Origin: Xylanibacter ruminicola
Lineage (GTDB): Bacteria; Bacteroidota; Bacteroidia; Bacteroidales; Bacteroidaceae
Assembly: GCA_015060625.1 (NCBI GenBank)
Contig: SUYC01000019.1
Coordinates: 1 to 61,251 of the forward strand
Direction of reading: 5' to 3'
DNA length: 61,251 bases
Shown here: positions 33,741 through 42,008 of the stretch, one piece after another
Layout of the letters: each line of letters begins with the position of its first letter
Numbering within the stretch: position 1 is the first letter of the stretch
Position numbers and translations under genes: made by a program
The notes under the pieces: generated by a model
Told to the model about the DNA's origin: nothing
What the model saw: the letters and a program-made list of their open reading frames with translations, nothing else
Database searches by the model: none

Positions 33741-36119
33741 ATGAAAAGCTATTTTAAGTTTCTGAGTCGCCATAGACTCTTTACCATCATTAATATCGTA
33801 GGCTTGTGCCTCTCGATGGCCTTCCTGCTGCTGTTGGGCGATTTGATCTACCGTCAGACATCAGTAGAGAACTACCAGACCCGTGGCGAGCGCATCTTTG
33901 CCATTGGCAACGAGGAGTTCACTATGTCGCACTTCCGTGTGGGACAGAAATTGCAGGACCGTTTCCCTGAAATCGAGGGCTGGTGCTCTGTCTCTGGTTA
34001 TGATGCCTCCTTCGATATCCGTGGCATGGAGGTTCAAACCAAAATCCTGGTGGTGGCACCCAATTTCTTTGAGTTCTTCGACTACCAGCTGTTGACTGGC
34101 GACAAGCATCAGGTGTTGCAGGCACCCAACCAGATGGTGGTGAGCAAGAGTTTTGCCGAGCGCTATTGGCCCGATGGCGATGCGGTAGGTAAGGAGGTGG
34201 TGCTGGGTGATAAGAACGATCCCGACGGGCATGTTACCTATACCATCAGCGGTGTGATGGACGATTTCGACCGCTCTGTCATCCCCAGCAGTCATGAGTG
34301 CGTGGTAAACCTTGAGAGTCATAAGTACTTTAACTATTCGGCTTATACCGAGGAGATGAACAATGCCGGCAGTACGGTATTGTTCCTGATGGAGAAAGAG
34401 GGTTGCGACCTGCGCAGCAAGGCCGACGCGATGCGCGACTACATGAAAACCTTCTTCTGGCTCTATCGCATGGAGGCTGTCAAGAAGGTCGTTCTTACAT
34501 CGCTGACCGACCTGTATTACGATGCCAAGAGCTGTAGCTTCCAGTCGGGCGACCTTGAGCATGGCAATCGCGATATGGCGCACCTTTATGTGGTGATAGC
34601 CCTGTTGGTGCTGGTGTTTGCCATTTTTAATTATGTCAACCTGAGTGTGTCGCTCACCACAGAGCGCTCGAAGGAGATGGCCACCCGTCGATTGTTAGGT
34701 CTGTCGCGCCTGCAGGTGTTCCTCAAGTTGATAGGTGAGAGCATCTTCTTTACCGCCATCGCCTTTGCTGTGGCCTATCTGGTTGCCCTTGCCCTGCAGG
34801 ACAAGGCTGTCGAGATGGCTGCTTGTCAGATAGATCTGCTCAAGGATACTGGTATTGTTACCATCATTGGTTTTGTGGTGATGATTGTGCTGGTGGGAGC
34901 ACTGGCTGGTTTTGTGCCCGCCTCGATACTTAGCGGCTATCAGCCCATCGATATCGTTCGCGGCACTTTCCGTCGCCGTGTGCGTCAGCGCTGGAGTCAT
35001 GTGCTGATGGTGATTCAGGCTGTGTTTGCCATCGTGATGCTGACTGTCACCTTGTTGCTCAGCAGCGATATCCGTCAGAAGATGCAGCAGCCTCTGGGCT
35101 ACGATTACGAGAATATCCTGGAAACCTGGGGAATCAATAACTTGAGTCAGACACAGCGCCAGACCTATCGCCAACAGCTGTTGCAACTGCCTGAGGTAGA
35201 TGCTGTAGGCTTTGGCTATGGTACACCGCTCGATTTTCTGGAGAACAACACCACCCAGGCCGACGACGGTACGGTGGTAAGCATGCGCTACCTAATGGGC
35301 GACAGCTGTTTCTTCAACATCCTGAACATCCATCCCGAGAAGACCTATACGGATAGGGGAGCAGGTGTGAACCATCAGCTGCTGCGCCAGTTTGGTAAGA
35401 GTGATGATGCCCGAGAGATTGTGAACACCAAAGGCCATATGAATATGACTATTTCGGCTGTTTATCCCGATATTATCTATCAGACTGTGATGAACGAGGA
35501 GAAGCATCCCACGCCCATCGTGATATTGAAGACCAATGAATATCTTAACGACACCACCAGTTTTGCTCAGCGACAATATGGTTCGCCCCGTATGGCGATT
35601 GTGAAGTATCATGGTGAGCGTGAAAAAGTGGAGCGGAAAATGAAGACGTTGTTCCAGGAACTCACTGGTCATGAAGCGTCAGATGCTCACTCGCTTGAAC
35701 AGAAACATCAGGAGTGGTACGAGGATTACGAGCGATTCCTGAGTGTGCTCACCGTGTTTACATTTGTAGCCATGCTGATTGCCATCCTCGGACTGATGGC
35801 TATGAACAGCTACTTTGTGAGTCAGCGTCGCCGTGAGATAGCTGTGCGCCGCGTGTTTGGTGCCGAACTCAGCAGCATCACCCTCCGACTACTGCGCACG
35901 GTGGTCGTTCAGTCGCTGGTAGCAGCTGTTATCGCCATCCCGTTGGCTTACTGGCTGGCACCTGCCGCAGGCAGTATCTCAGGCTTGCATGTAGAGATGC
36001 AGTTCATGCCGCTGTTGCTCTCGCTACTCATCGTACTGGTGGTGAATGTGCTCACCGCCGCCATCCAGAGCTGGCGCGCCGCCACCGAGAACCCTGTCAA
36101 CAGTATTAAAAACGAATAA
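33741..36119 (+). CDS. FtsX/MacB-type ABC transporter permease (first of four)
   Basis: The 792-residue permease is a double-module protein: an N-terminal membrane segment (LFTIINIVGLCLSMAFLLLLGDLI), a periplasmic MacB core domain, an FtsX block of three or four segments around 280-400 (with RSKEMATRRLLGLSRLQVFLKL), a second periplasmic domain, and a C-terminal FtsX block (SQRRREIAVRRVFGAE to the end). The end (RAATENPVNSIKNE) is typical. No ATPase lies next to it; the only one in the region is at 50743. It probably passes an envelope or lipid-like substrate to the HlyD/TolC parts. The substrate is unknown. Confidence 0.92.
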   Translation: MKSYFKFLSRHRLFTIINIVGLCLSMAFLLLLGDLIYRQTSVENYQTRGERIFAIGNEEFTMSHFRVGQKLQDRFPEIEGWCSVSGYDASFDIRGMEVQTKILVVAPNFFEFFDYQLLTGDKHQVLQAPNQMVVSKSFAERYWPDGDAVGKEVVLGDKNDPDGHVTYTISGVMDDFDRSVIPSSHECVVNLESHKYFNYSAYTEEMNNAGSTVLFLMEKEGCDLRSKADAMRDYMKTFFWLYRMEAVKKVVLTSLTDLYYDAKSCSFQSGDLEHGNRDMAHLYVVIALLVLVFAIFNYVNLSVSLTTERSKEMATRRLLGLSRLQVFLKLIGESIFFTAIAFAVAYLVALALQDKAVEMAACQIDLLKDTGIVTIIGFVVMIVLVGALAGFVPASILSGYQPIDIVRGTFRRRVRQRWSHVLMVIQAVFAIVMLTVTLLLSSDIRQKMQQPLGYDYENILETWGINNLSQTQRQTYRQQLLQLPEVDAVGFGYGTPLDFLENNTTQADDGTVVSMRYLMGDSCFFNILNIHPEKTYTDRGAGVNHQLLRQFGKSDDAREIVNTKGHMNMTISAVYPDIIYQTVMNEEKHPTPIVILKTNEYLNDTTSFAQRQYGSPRMAIVKYHGEREKVERKMKTLFQELTGHEASDAHSLEQKHQEWYEDYERFLSVLTVFTFVAMLIAILGLMAMNSYFVSQRRREIAVRRVFGAELSSITLRLLRTVVVQSLVAAVIAIPLAYWLAPAAGSISGLHVEMQFMPLLLSLLIVLVVNVLTAAIQSWRAATENPVNSIKNE

Positions 36120-36132
36120 CCCATAAAACCGC

Positions 36133-38487
36133 ATGAAAAGTTATTTCCGCTTCCTATCGCGCAACAAGCTCTACACATTAATTAATGTGGTAGGGCTTGT
36201 AGTGTCGTTAATGTTTATCATCCTGCTGGGTGATTACACCTGGCGCCAGTACACTATCGACAGTTGGCACCAGCATGCCGACCGTATCTATCTGATGGGG
36301 GACCAGACAAGTTTCTCCATGTGGCCTCAGGCTGGAGATAGGATTAAGGAGATGTGTCCTGAGATAGAGCAGAAATGCTGTGTGATGAGTGTGAGGGGAA
36401 AAATTAAGTATGGTCGGCAGGAGGTGAAGGACGGCGAAAACGAAAATGGCATCATCATGGTGGCAGACTCCACTTTTTTCCAGTTCTTCGACTTTGAGTT
36501 GGAGACAGGAAGTCGTCAAACAGCCTTAAACTCCCCAGATAAATGTGTCATCACAGAACGACTGGCTCACCGACTGTTTGGAGATAAGAATCCTATTGGC
36601 GAATCAGTACAGATTGTAGGAGAGTATGATGTGGAGCCTGGCAATACCGTTTACGACAGCACGTTGGTATATACTGTCAGTGCCGTTGCCAAGGACTTCG
36701 ACCATACAGTACTGCCTAACGAGACGCAGATCATCGCTAATATGAAACGCTATCCGCAGATGCTGGGTGCAGAGTTTCCTAGCTACTCCTATGCATTCAG
36801 TAATGCGGGTGCCTGCAAGGTATTCTTCATGCTCCGTCCTGAGATGACACTCGACAGCAAGAAGAAAACCATTGATGACTATATCGCTAATAATTATTTC
36901 CTCCCTTTCGCAGCGTATAAAGTGAGTGTAACGCCGCTCAAAGATGTGATGTTTGCGCCTCAGAATAATGGAAAGGGACTGCAGAAAGGCGACAAGACAC
37001 GCCTGCGTATCTTGATTGCAGCAGTGCTTGCTCTCCTCTTCTTTGCTGTCACCAACTATATTAATCTGACCGTAGCCAATACGGGATTCCGATCCAAAGA
37101 AATGGCTACCCGACGGCTCTTCGGTAGTAGTCAACGTATGATCGCGTGGAAACTGATAGCCGAATCAACGTTGATGGTAGCCCTTTCTTTTGCCATTGGA
37201 TTGGCTTTGGCGCTGTGCTTCCAGGATGATGCCATCAGTCTGTTTAAAGGTAAGATAGCCATCACAGATGATATCAATATTGTGAGTGTGAGCCTCTGTC
37301 TTGGAGGTATCTTCCTGGTTGGTATTGTTTCAGGTCTTTTGCCCTCATGGCAGATGACCCGCTATCAGCCCATCGATATCGTGAAAGGTAATTTCCGTTT
37401 CCGTTCCAAGATGGTGCTGGGCAAGGTGTTCATCATTCTGCAGAATGTCATTACCGTTACGATGCTTACTGCCAGTTTGGTTATCTGGCTTCAGTTGCAC
37501 CATCTTATCCATGCTCCCCTTGGTTTTAACACAGAACATCTCTTCTACATCATCAGTCCCGAAGGGAAGGAGCAGGTGGTCAGAAGTAAACTGGAGAAGA
37601 TGCCTTTTGTAGAGAGAATAGGAACCTTTAACGGGTGCACATTCACTCAGTTTAATACAGGTGTTTATATCATTGTCCGTGACGACAAGTTTGTATCTAT
37701 GTTTGAGACGGATATGGACAAGACTACTTTCGAATTGTTGGGACTGCAAATCAAGAATAATCATGGAACCAGTAATGACGGTATTTATCTGAATGAAGAG
37801 GCATTACGGCAGTTAGACAATAAAATCGATGCCCGAGAATTAGGTTGGTATGATGGGGGAAAAGAACCTGTTACTGGAGTACTCGAAGAGTTCCATTCTG
37901 TCAATGTTCTTTCGCCTATACAACCATTTGCTATCCGAGTACAGAAGGACAAAGAGTTCCCAATGTTTCTGGTAAAAACAAATGGTGATAAGCAGGCAAA
38001 GGCTGCCTTTGATGAGATGATGAAAAAACTGAATGAATCTGCAGAAGATAGAGTGCAGAGTATTGAGGAAAGCATTGCTGAGACATTCAAGGATCAACAA
38101 CATACGCTGAAGCTCATCACGCTCTTTACGCTCATTGCCATCGTGGTGTCTGTCTTGGGCTTTATCGGCATGTCGCTCTTTTTCATCCGTCAGCGACAGA
38201 AGGAAATAGGTATTCGTAAGATTATGGGTAGCACCTCAAGCGAGGTGATGATGCTGATGCTGCGCACCTTCTGTGTGCCGTTGCTGGTATCGTTTGTGAT
38301 GGCCATCCCCCTGTCGTGGTATGTGATGAACGATTGGCTCTCTAACTTCAGCTATCGCATCAGTCTCAGTCCATGGATATTCGTCGCCACTTGTGCTTTC
38401 TCCCTTTTGGTGGCTGTCCTTTCTGTAAGCATTCAGATTATGAAGGCTGTGCGTACCAACCCTGTTGAGAGTATCAAAACCGAATAA
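36133..38487 (+). CDS. FtsX/MacB-type ABC transporter permease (second of four)
   Basis: The 784-residue double-module permease has the same layout as its neighbours. It is a very close paralog of the permease at 45991-48342: both share KDFDHTVLPNETQII, SKMVLGK-FIILQN and LIHAPLG segments, and they align along their full length. It starts 13 bases after the first permease. A hairpin terminator follows at 38510-38538, so the tolC operon probably ends here. Confidence 0.92.
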   Translation: MKSYFRFLSRNKLYTLINVVGLVVSLMFIILLGDYTWRQYTIDSWHQHADRIYLMGDQTSFSMWPQAGDRIKEMCPEIEQKCCVMSVRGKIKYGRQEVKDGENENGIIMVADSTFFQFFDFELETGSRQTALNSPDKCVITERLAHRLFGDKNPIGESVQIVGEYDVEPGNTVYDSTLVYTVSAVAKDFDHTVLPNETQIIANMKRYPQMLGAEFPSYSYAFSNAGACKVFFMLRPEMTLDSKKKTIDDYIANNYFLPFAAYKVSVTPLKDVMFAPQNNGKGLQKGDKTRLRILIAAVLALLFFAVTNYINLTVANTGFRSKEMATRRLFGSSQRMIAWKLIAESTLMVALSFAIGLALALCFQDDAISLFKGKIAITDDINIVSVSLCLGGIFLVGIVSGLLPSWQMTRYQPIDIVKGNFRFRSKMVLGKVFIILQNVITVTMLTASLVIWLQLHHLIHAPLGFNTEHLFYIISPEGKEQVVRSKLEKMPFVERIGTFNGCTFTQFNTGVYIIVRDDKFVSMFETDMDKTTFELLGLQIKNNHGTSNDGIYLNEEALRQLDNKIDARELGWYDGGKEPVTGVLEEFHSVNVLSPIQPFAIRVQKDKEFPMFLVKTNGDKQAKAAFDEMMKKLNESAEDRVQSIEESIAETFKDQQHTLKLITLFTLIAIVVSVLGFIGMSLFFIRQRQKEIGIRKIMGSTSSEVMMLMLRTFCVPLLVSFVMAIPLSWYVMNDWLSNFSYRISLSPWIFVATCAFSLLVAVLSVSIQIMKAVRTNPVESIKTE

Positions 38488-38509
38488 CAGATTTAGGATA
38501 TTTAACGTG

Positions 38510-38538
38510 GCCCCATGCAGGATTTTTCTTCATGGGGC
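38510..38538 (+). terminator. hairpin terminator of the tolC-permease operon
   Basis: GCCCCATG (38510-38517) and CATGGGGC (38531-38538) form a perfect 8-bp stem with a 13-base loop, followed by GTTTCTATT. The T run is weak, so partial read-through into the barrel gene at 38578 is possible. Confidence 0.7.
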
Positions 38539-38577
38539 GTTTCTATTGGTGGAATTATCAATATAAAATGTAAAAAT

Positions 38578-39315
38578 ATGAATAGATTACTCAAAGTATT
38601 GTTGGGCGTGGTACTGGCTGTTCTGCCTCTTGCTGCCAACGCACAGGATGTCCATTGGCAGGCAAGAGGTGGCATCGGTTATTCAACATTGCTTGGCGGT
38701 GTGTCGAATATCGATGACCGTGTAGGCTTTCACATTGGTGGTGGTGCTGACATCGGACTGTCGAAGAATGGGGTGTGGCGTTTTCAGCCTGCCCTCCAGT
38801 TTGCTCAGAAAGGATGGACGTTTGATGGCTATTATGGTAATGAACAGATTATGGCGGCCAAATACAGCACGCGTCTCAACTATCTGCAGTTGCCCCTGCA
38901 GATGGCGGCTCGCCTGAATTTAGGAAAGGAATGGCATCTCACGTTCAGAACTGGTGCGTACGTGGCTTACGGTCTGAGTGCGAAGACGAGGATGGAAATT
39001 CTGGATACCGACCATGACGAGACTTTCGACACCAATCATTTCAGCGAGGCTTTTGATTTTTATCATGGTGCCTATGATGAGGGGAATCACAGTGTAGAAT
39101 ATCCAAAGTTCAACCGCTGGGATTTTGGAGCCATTGGTGGTATCGACTTGAGCTATCGTCATTTCATTATCGGCTATAATGTAACAGTAGGACTTACCAA
39201 ACTCGGTGATGGCGGTTTTATAGGCAGCACCGTTGCTAACATCGTGTCGGCAGCCCTGTTCGGAGGGCATCCTAAAAACATTTCTGCCGAAATATCCGTT
39301 GGCTATCAGTTCTGA
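38578..39315 (+). CDS. outer-membrane beta-barrel protein (porin-family, PF13568-like)
   Basis: The 245-residue protein begins with a clear signal peptide (LLKVLLGVVLAVLPLAANAQ) and then alternating strands: HWQARGGIGYSTLLGG, GFHIGGGADIGLSKNGVWRFQPALQFAQKGW, and a final aromatic SAEISVGYQF. I took the ATG at 38578, since it directly starts the signal peptide; the frame is open upstream to 38515, within the terminator hairpin. I see no TAnnTTTG promoter between the hairpin and the start. The function beyond an outer-membrane location is unknown. Confidence 0.85.
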   Translation: MNRLLKVLLGVVLAVLPLAANAQDVHWQARGGIGYSTLLGGVSNIDDRVGFHIGGGADIGLSKNGVWRFQPALQFAQKGWTFDGYYGNEQIMAAKYSTRLNYLQLPLQMAARLNLGKEWHLTFRTGAYVAYGLSAKTRMEILDTDHDETFDTNHFSEAFDFYHGAYDEGNHSVEYPKFNRWDFGAIGGIDLSYRHFIIGYNVTVGLTKLGDGGFIGSTVANIVSAALFGGHPKNISAEISVGYQF

Positions 39316-39326
39316 TATGGTGAAGT

Positions 39327-39364
39327 GTCTAAGAATTATACGAAGGTGTGTATAAAGATTAGAC
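39327..39364. promoter_or_regulatory. 38-bp bipartite palindrome, site 2
   Basis: The outer arms are GTCTAA and TTAGAC; the inner arms ATAC (39338) and GTAT (39350) lie at the same offsets, 11 and 23, as in site 1. It ends 27 bp before CTTG (39391) and 51 bp before TAACTTTG (39415). It starts 12 bases after the stop codon of the barrel gene. Confidence 0.8.
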
Positions 39365-39390
39365 GAACGGCCTTGGGGCACTCCAAAAAG

Positions 39391-39422
39391 CTTGCATTAA
39401 ATATAAAATGATCGTAACTTTG
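39391..39422 (+). promoter_or_regulatory. promoter of the small secreted protein gene
   Basis: CTTG at 39391-39394, a 20-bp spacer and TAACTTTG at 39415-39422. The geometry relative to the upstream palindrome is the same as at the tolC promoter. The leader is about 45 bases. Confidence 0.75.
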
Positions 39423-39472
39423 CAATGTGAAAATAAAAAAACAAAGTAATAACAATTTAAAAAAGTACGATT

Positions 39473-40021
39473 ATGAAAAAGTTTATGATTAGCTCGATGA
39501 TGTGTCTGATGGCTCTGACCTCAAATGCACAAGTGATGACATCTGCAACTGTGGATAAGGTTTACAACACAGTCTCTCAAGCTACCGATGCAGAGTTCGT
39601 GTATAACGCTGATCGTGACGCTGATGGAAACATTGCTACGATGGTGGTATATCAGGAGAAGACTCTACGCAAGGGTAACTTTACCCTGAAGCCCGTACAT
39701 CGCTACCAGTACACCTATGCTGCCGATGGTACGCTCACCAGTCGTACTAAGTTCGTATGGAATAAGAACCAGTGGCTGTGTGCGGGTCGCCACAACTACT
39801 CGTTGGATGGCGGATTGTATATCGCTACCTATAGTCGCTGGAACAAGAAGAAGGCGCAGTTTGATATGCCTGTAGGACAGATCACCTATACCCTGTTGCC
39901 CGATGAGAGTATTGCCAGTGTGGCTTGCTACAGTCGCCACAAGAACGACTTGCAACTGGAGTGGCAGGCATCTGTGGCGAGTCATACGATGAACATGGAT
40001 CATTATCTGACACAGAAATAA
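39473..40021 (+). CDS. small secreted protein of unknown function (possibly DUF3836-like)
   Basis: The 182-residue protein has a signal peptide (MKKFMISSMMCLMALTSNAQ) and a body made of repeated strand pairs (YVYNADRDADGN-type, then YQYTYAADGTLTSRTKFVWNKNQW and YSLDGGLYIATYSRW). This resembles short Bacteroidetes proteins with YD-like beta repeats; DUF3836 is a possible match that I cannot confirm. Its promoter carries palindrome site 2, so it is probably expressed together with the exporter genes. It could be a binding protein or cargo of the exporter, which is inference. Confidence 0.75.
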   Translation: MKKFMISSMMCLMALTSNAQVMTSATVDKVYNTVSQATDAEFVYNADRDADGNIATMVVYQEKTLRKGNFTLKPVHRYQYTYAADGTLTSRTKFVWNKNQWLCAGRHNYSLDGGLYIATYSRWNKKKAQFDMPVGQITYTLLPDESIASVACYSRHKNDLQLEWQASVASHTMNMDHYLTQK

Positions 40022-40094
40022 CTGCGAAGTGTGCTTGTTGTTTAAAAAATGATAAGATGATGGTTGGAAGCGGATGGATTTCAGAAAGATTGTT

Positions 40095-40102
40095 TATCTT
40101 TG
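40095..40102 (+). promoter_or_regulatory. promoter -7 box of the winged-helix gene
   Basis: TATCTTTG, 19 bases before the ATG at 40122. There is no clear -33 element. Confidence 0.5.
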
Positions 40103-40121
40103 TGGCGGAATTGATCACTAC

Positions 40122-40800
40122 ATGATGATGAAACAGAAATATGCCGTCGTAATACTGTTGGCCCTGATAGTAGCATCAGGGCTGACGAGTTTCAGGAGTT
40201 ATCGGGCTACGGAAAGAGTTGTGGCCGAGGATATGGCTTGAGCTGACCAAAGCGCTGGCCCAGCAGCAGAGCGATGTCATCAGCACCGATACTATCCGCG
40301 TGTTTAACAGCTATCTCAAGTTGGACGAGTTGCGTGGCAATGCCGTGCTGGCTGTCACCACCCGACAGGATGGTCTGCGCTGCGAGCCTAAGTGCTCTGC
40401 CGCCACCATCTTTGCGATGTCCGACCAGCGTCCGGCCTCCGTCTTATGGACTGTGGCTTTGCTCTGGGGCCTCTACTGCTTCTGGCATTATCGCAAACAG
40501 GTCAATCTTGTTGCGTATGGTGGTTTGACTTATGCTGAGGCTGAAGGTCGCTTCTACGATGCGAAGGGGCAACAGGTGAAACTCACGCCCATGCAGCAGC
40601 AACTCATGGAGATGTTCTTCCGCAGCGAGTCGCATCAGCTCTCCAAAACAGAGATCTGCGATGCCCTCTGGCCCAAGAAAGACGATGCCAACGACACGCT
40701 CTACACGCTGATCCGTCGCCTGAAACCCATCATCGAGGAATATTCCGACTTGAAAATAGAGTCAGACAGAGGTCGTGCTTATGAATTGAGAACCAAGTAG
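40122..40800 (+). pseudogene. membrane-anchored winged-helix regulator (ToxR-like), frameshifted
   Basis: Frame 1 starts at 40122 (MMMKQKYAVVILLALIVASG, then LTSFRSYRATERVVAEDMA) and meets TGA at 40239. The next frame continues without a break as ELTKALAQQQSDVISTDTI to 40800. Dropping one T of the TT at 40238-40239 joins both into one protein of about 225 residues: an N-terminal membrane segment, a short periplasmic part, a second membrane segment (VLWTVALLWGLYCFW), and a C-terminal OmpR/ToxR-type winged helix (LTPMQQQLMEMFF to DRGRAYEL). It is either a recent pseudogene, a sequence error, or a phase-variable or programmed frameshift. A TTG start at 40219 could give the C-terminal part alone. 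Confidence 0.82.
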
Positions 40801-40809
40801 TTAGCCGTA

Positions 40810-40837
40810 TGTCAGCTAATTGTCAGACAAATGTCAG
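40810..40837 (+). promoter_or_regulatory. three TGTCAG direct repeats with 11-bp period
   Basis: TGTCAG at 40810, 40821 and 40832, exactly one helical turn apart. Direct repeats with an 11-bp step are how OmpR/PhoB-type winged helices bind, and the pho box itself uses TGTCA. The array ends 33 bp before the -7 box at 40870 and starts 10 bases after the broken winged-helix gene. Confidence 0.65.
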
Positions 40838-40845
40838 GCAGATAA

Positions 40846-40877
40846 TTCGTTAAAACAGGAATCTCTTCATACCTTTG
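40846..40877 (+). promoter_or_regulatory. promoter of the gene at 40895
   Basis: TTCG (40846-40849) as a weak -33, a 20-bp spacer and TACCTTTG (40870-40877). It fixes the start of the next gene at 40895 rather than at the in-frame ATG at 40820, which lies upstream of the promoter. Confidence 0.6.
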
Positions 40878-40894
40878 CACGAAAAAAAGCAAGT

Positions 40895-41437
40895 ATGAGG
40901 AGATTTCTGTTTCTTTCTATGTTGGTTTTCATCACAGTCATGGTGTGGGTGTCGGTTTATGAGAAAGAAGACAACTCGCCGTTGTCGCAGAAGTTGGAAC
41001 GTGCGATGAGTCTGACCAGGATGAAGGCGTATCATGATGACGATTACGACTATATGGTGCGCTATCCGTCGTTTTTTGAACAGACCCCCGACTCCTTAAT
41101 GGATAAAGGTTGCTGCCGCTTCAGTTTCTGGCAAGATAGTATTGAGATAGTGCAGACGGTGTTCGTGGAACAGAATCCTGAAAATCTCACCATCGAGCAG
41201 GCTATGCGCAAATATACCTCAGCGCTCCATGCCACATCCAAGCAAAAAGGGCGTGACTGTTTCATCCTCTCGGGACATATCCTTGATGATAAAGGCAGAT
41301 TAACGGCCCGTTGCTTTCATGCCAAATTTGTGAAACATCGCAAACTCTGGTTTGTGCAGTCGCTCACTTATCCCGAAGTCTGCCAACCATCCCTCAAACG
41401 CCTCATGACAGAAATAGATAACTGGAAAGTATGGTGA
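40895..41437 (+). CDS. small membrane-anchored or exported protein of unknown function
   Basis: The 180-residue protein starts with a hydrophobic segment (RRFLFLSMLVFITVMVWVSVY) that can serve as signal or anchor. The rest is soluble: a charged DDDYDYMVRYPSFFEQTPDSL segment, then an alpha/beta part with SFWQDSIEIVQTVFVEQN and LWFVQSLTYPEVCQPSLKRLM. I do not recognise the family. It is controlled by a promoter with three TGTCAG repeats, next to the broken ToxR-like gene, and may be that regulator's target. Confidence 0.7.
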   Translation: MRRFLFLSMLVFITVMVWVSVYEKEDNSPLSQKLERAMSLTRMKAYHDDDYDYMVRYPSFFEQTPDSLMDKGCCRFSFWQDSIEIVQTVFVEQNPENLTIEQAMRKYTSALHATSKQKGRDCFILSGHILDDKGRLTARCFHAKFVKHRKLWFVQSLTYPEVCQPSLKRLMTEIDNWKVW

Positions 41438-41458
41438 AAGAGTTAAGTAGCGTTAAAA

Positions 41459-41466
41459 TAAGTTTG
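41459..41466 (+). promoter_or_regulatory. promoter -7 box of the ECF sigma operon
   Basis: TAAGTTTG, 47 bases before the sigma factor start. There is no good -33 element. ECF operons are often self-activated from a different promoter type, which I cannot identify here. Confidence 0.4.
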
Positions 41467-41513
41467 ACTTTGGCATGTTTTTGTGTCTTATAGTTGTACA
41501 GCAGAATTAATAG

Positions 41514-42008
41514 ATGGACAGAATAGCATTTGAACACCAAGCCCGCTCGTGGCGACAGAAGGCGCTGAGCGTAAGTATCAGCTGCGGAGCGGGCCAAGAC
41601 GAAGCTGAAGACATCGCCCAGGATGTGATGCTCCGCCTGTGGCAGATGCACGACGAACTGGAACAGTATCGTTCGATAGAGGCTATCGTCGTCCTCATGG
41701 CCCGGCATATGCTGCGCAACCATCAGCGACGAAAACCTATGGAAGCGCTGGACGAGACCATCACCGTCAGTCTGAACACCAATCCGCACGACGAGTTGGA
41801 GATGAGAGAAGACGAAGCATGGTTGACAACCAAAGTCCAGCAGTTGCCCACCACCCAGCGCACCTTATTATATATGCGACAAGTGGAGCGTCGCAGTCAC
41901 GAGGAGATAGCCCAATTATTAGGCATCGAACCCACATCGGTGAGCACTTTGCTGGCAAGGGCCCGACGAACATTATTAGAAGAAATAAAACAGCGAAACA
42001 AACAATGA
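41514..42008 (+). CDS. ECF-type RNA polymerase sigma factor
   Basis: The 164-residue protein has sigma region 2 (FEHQARSWRQKALSV to EDIAQDVMLRLWQM, about 5-45) and region 4 (LPTTQRTLLYMRQVERRSHEEIAQLLGIEPTSVSTLLARARR, about 110-152), with only a short linker between. It is the first gene of a four-gene unit and overlaps the next by 4 bases (ATGA), the usual arrangement with an anti-sigma factor. The signal is unknown. Confidence 0.92.
   Translation: MDRIAFEHQARSWRQKALSVSISCGAGQDEAEDIAQDVMLRLWQMHDELEQYRSIEAIVVLMARHMLRNHQRRKPMEALDETITVSLNTNPHDELEMREDEAWLTTKVQQLPTTQRTLLYMRQVERRSHEEIAQLLGIEPTSVSTLLARARRTLLEEIKQRNKQ

Noticed and set aside
36604..37134. Antisense frames opposite the permeases
   Set aside because: They are shadows of the permease reading frames, with no signals of their own.
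39365..39412. Possible sigma-54 (-24/-12) promoters at the three palindrome sites
   Set aside because: GG and GC elements do not fall at the required spacing at all three sites, while the CTTG/TAnnTTTG pair does so exactly.
40219..40800. The winged-helix half as an independent intact gene
   Set aside because: It would need a TTG start within the coding part of the upstream frame; the single-base frameshift explanation joins both parts into a normal membrane-anchored regulator.
41639..42004. An upstream extension of the anti-sigma-like protein
   Set aside because: It lies in a different frame inside the sigma gene; the ATGA overlap at 42005 is the natural start.
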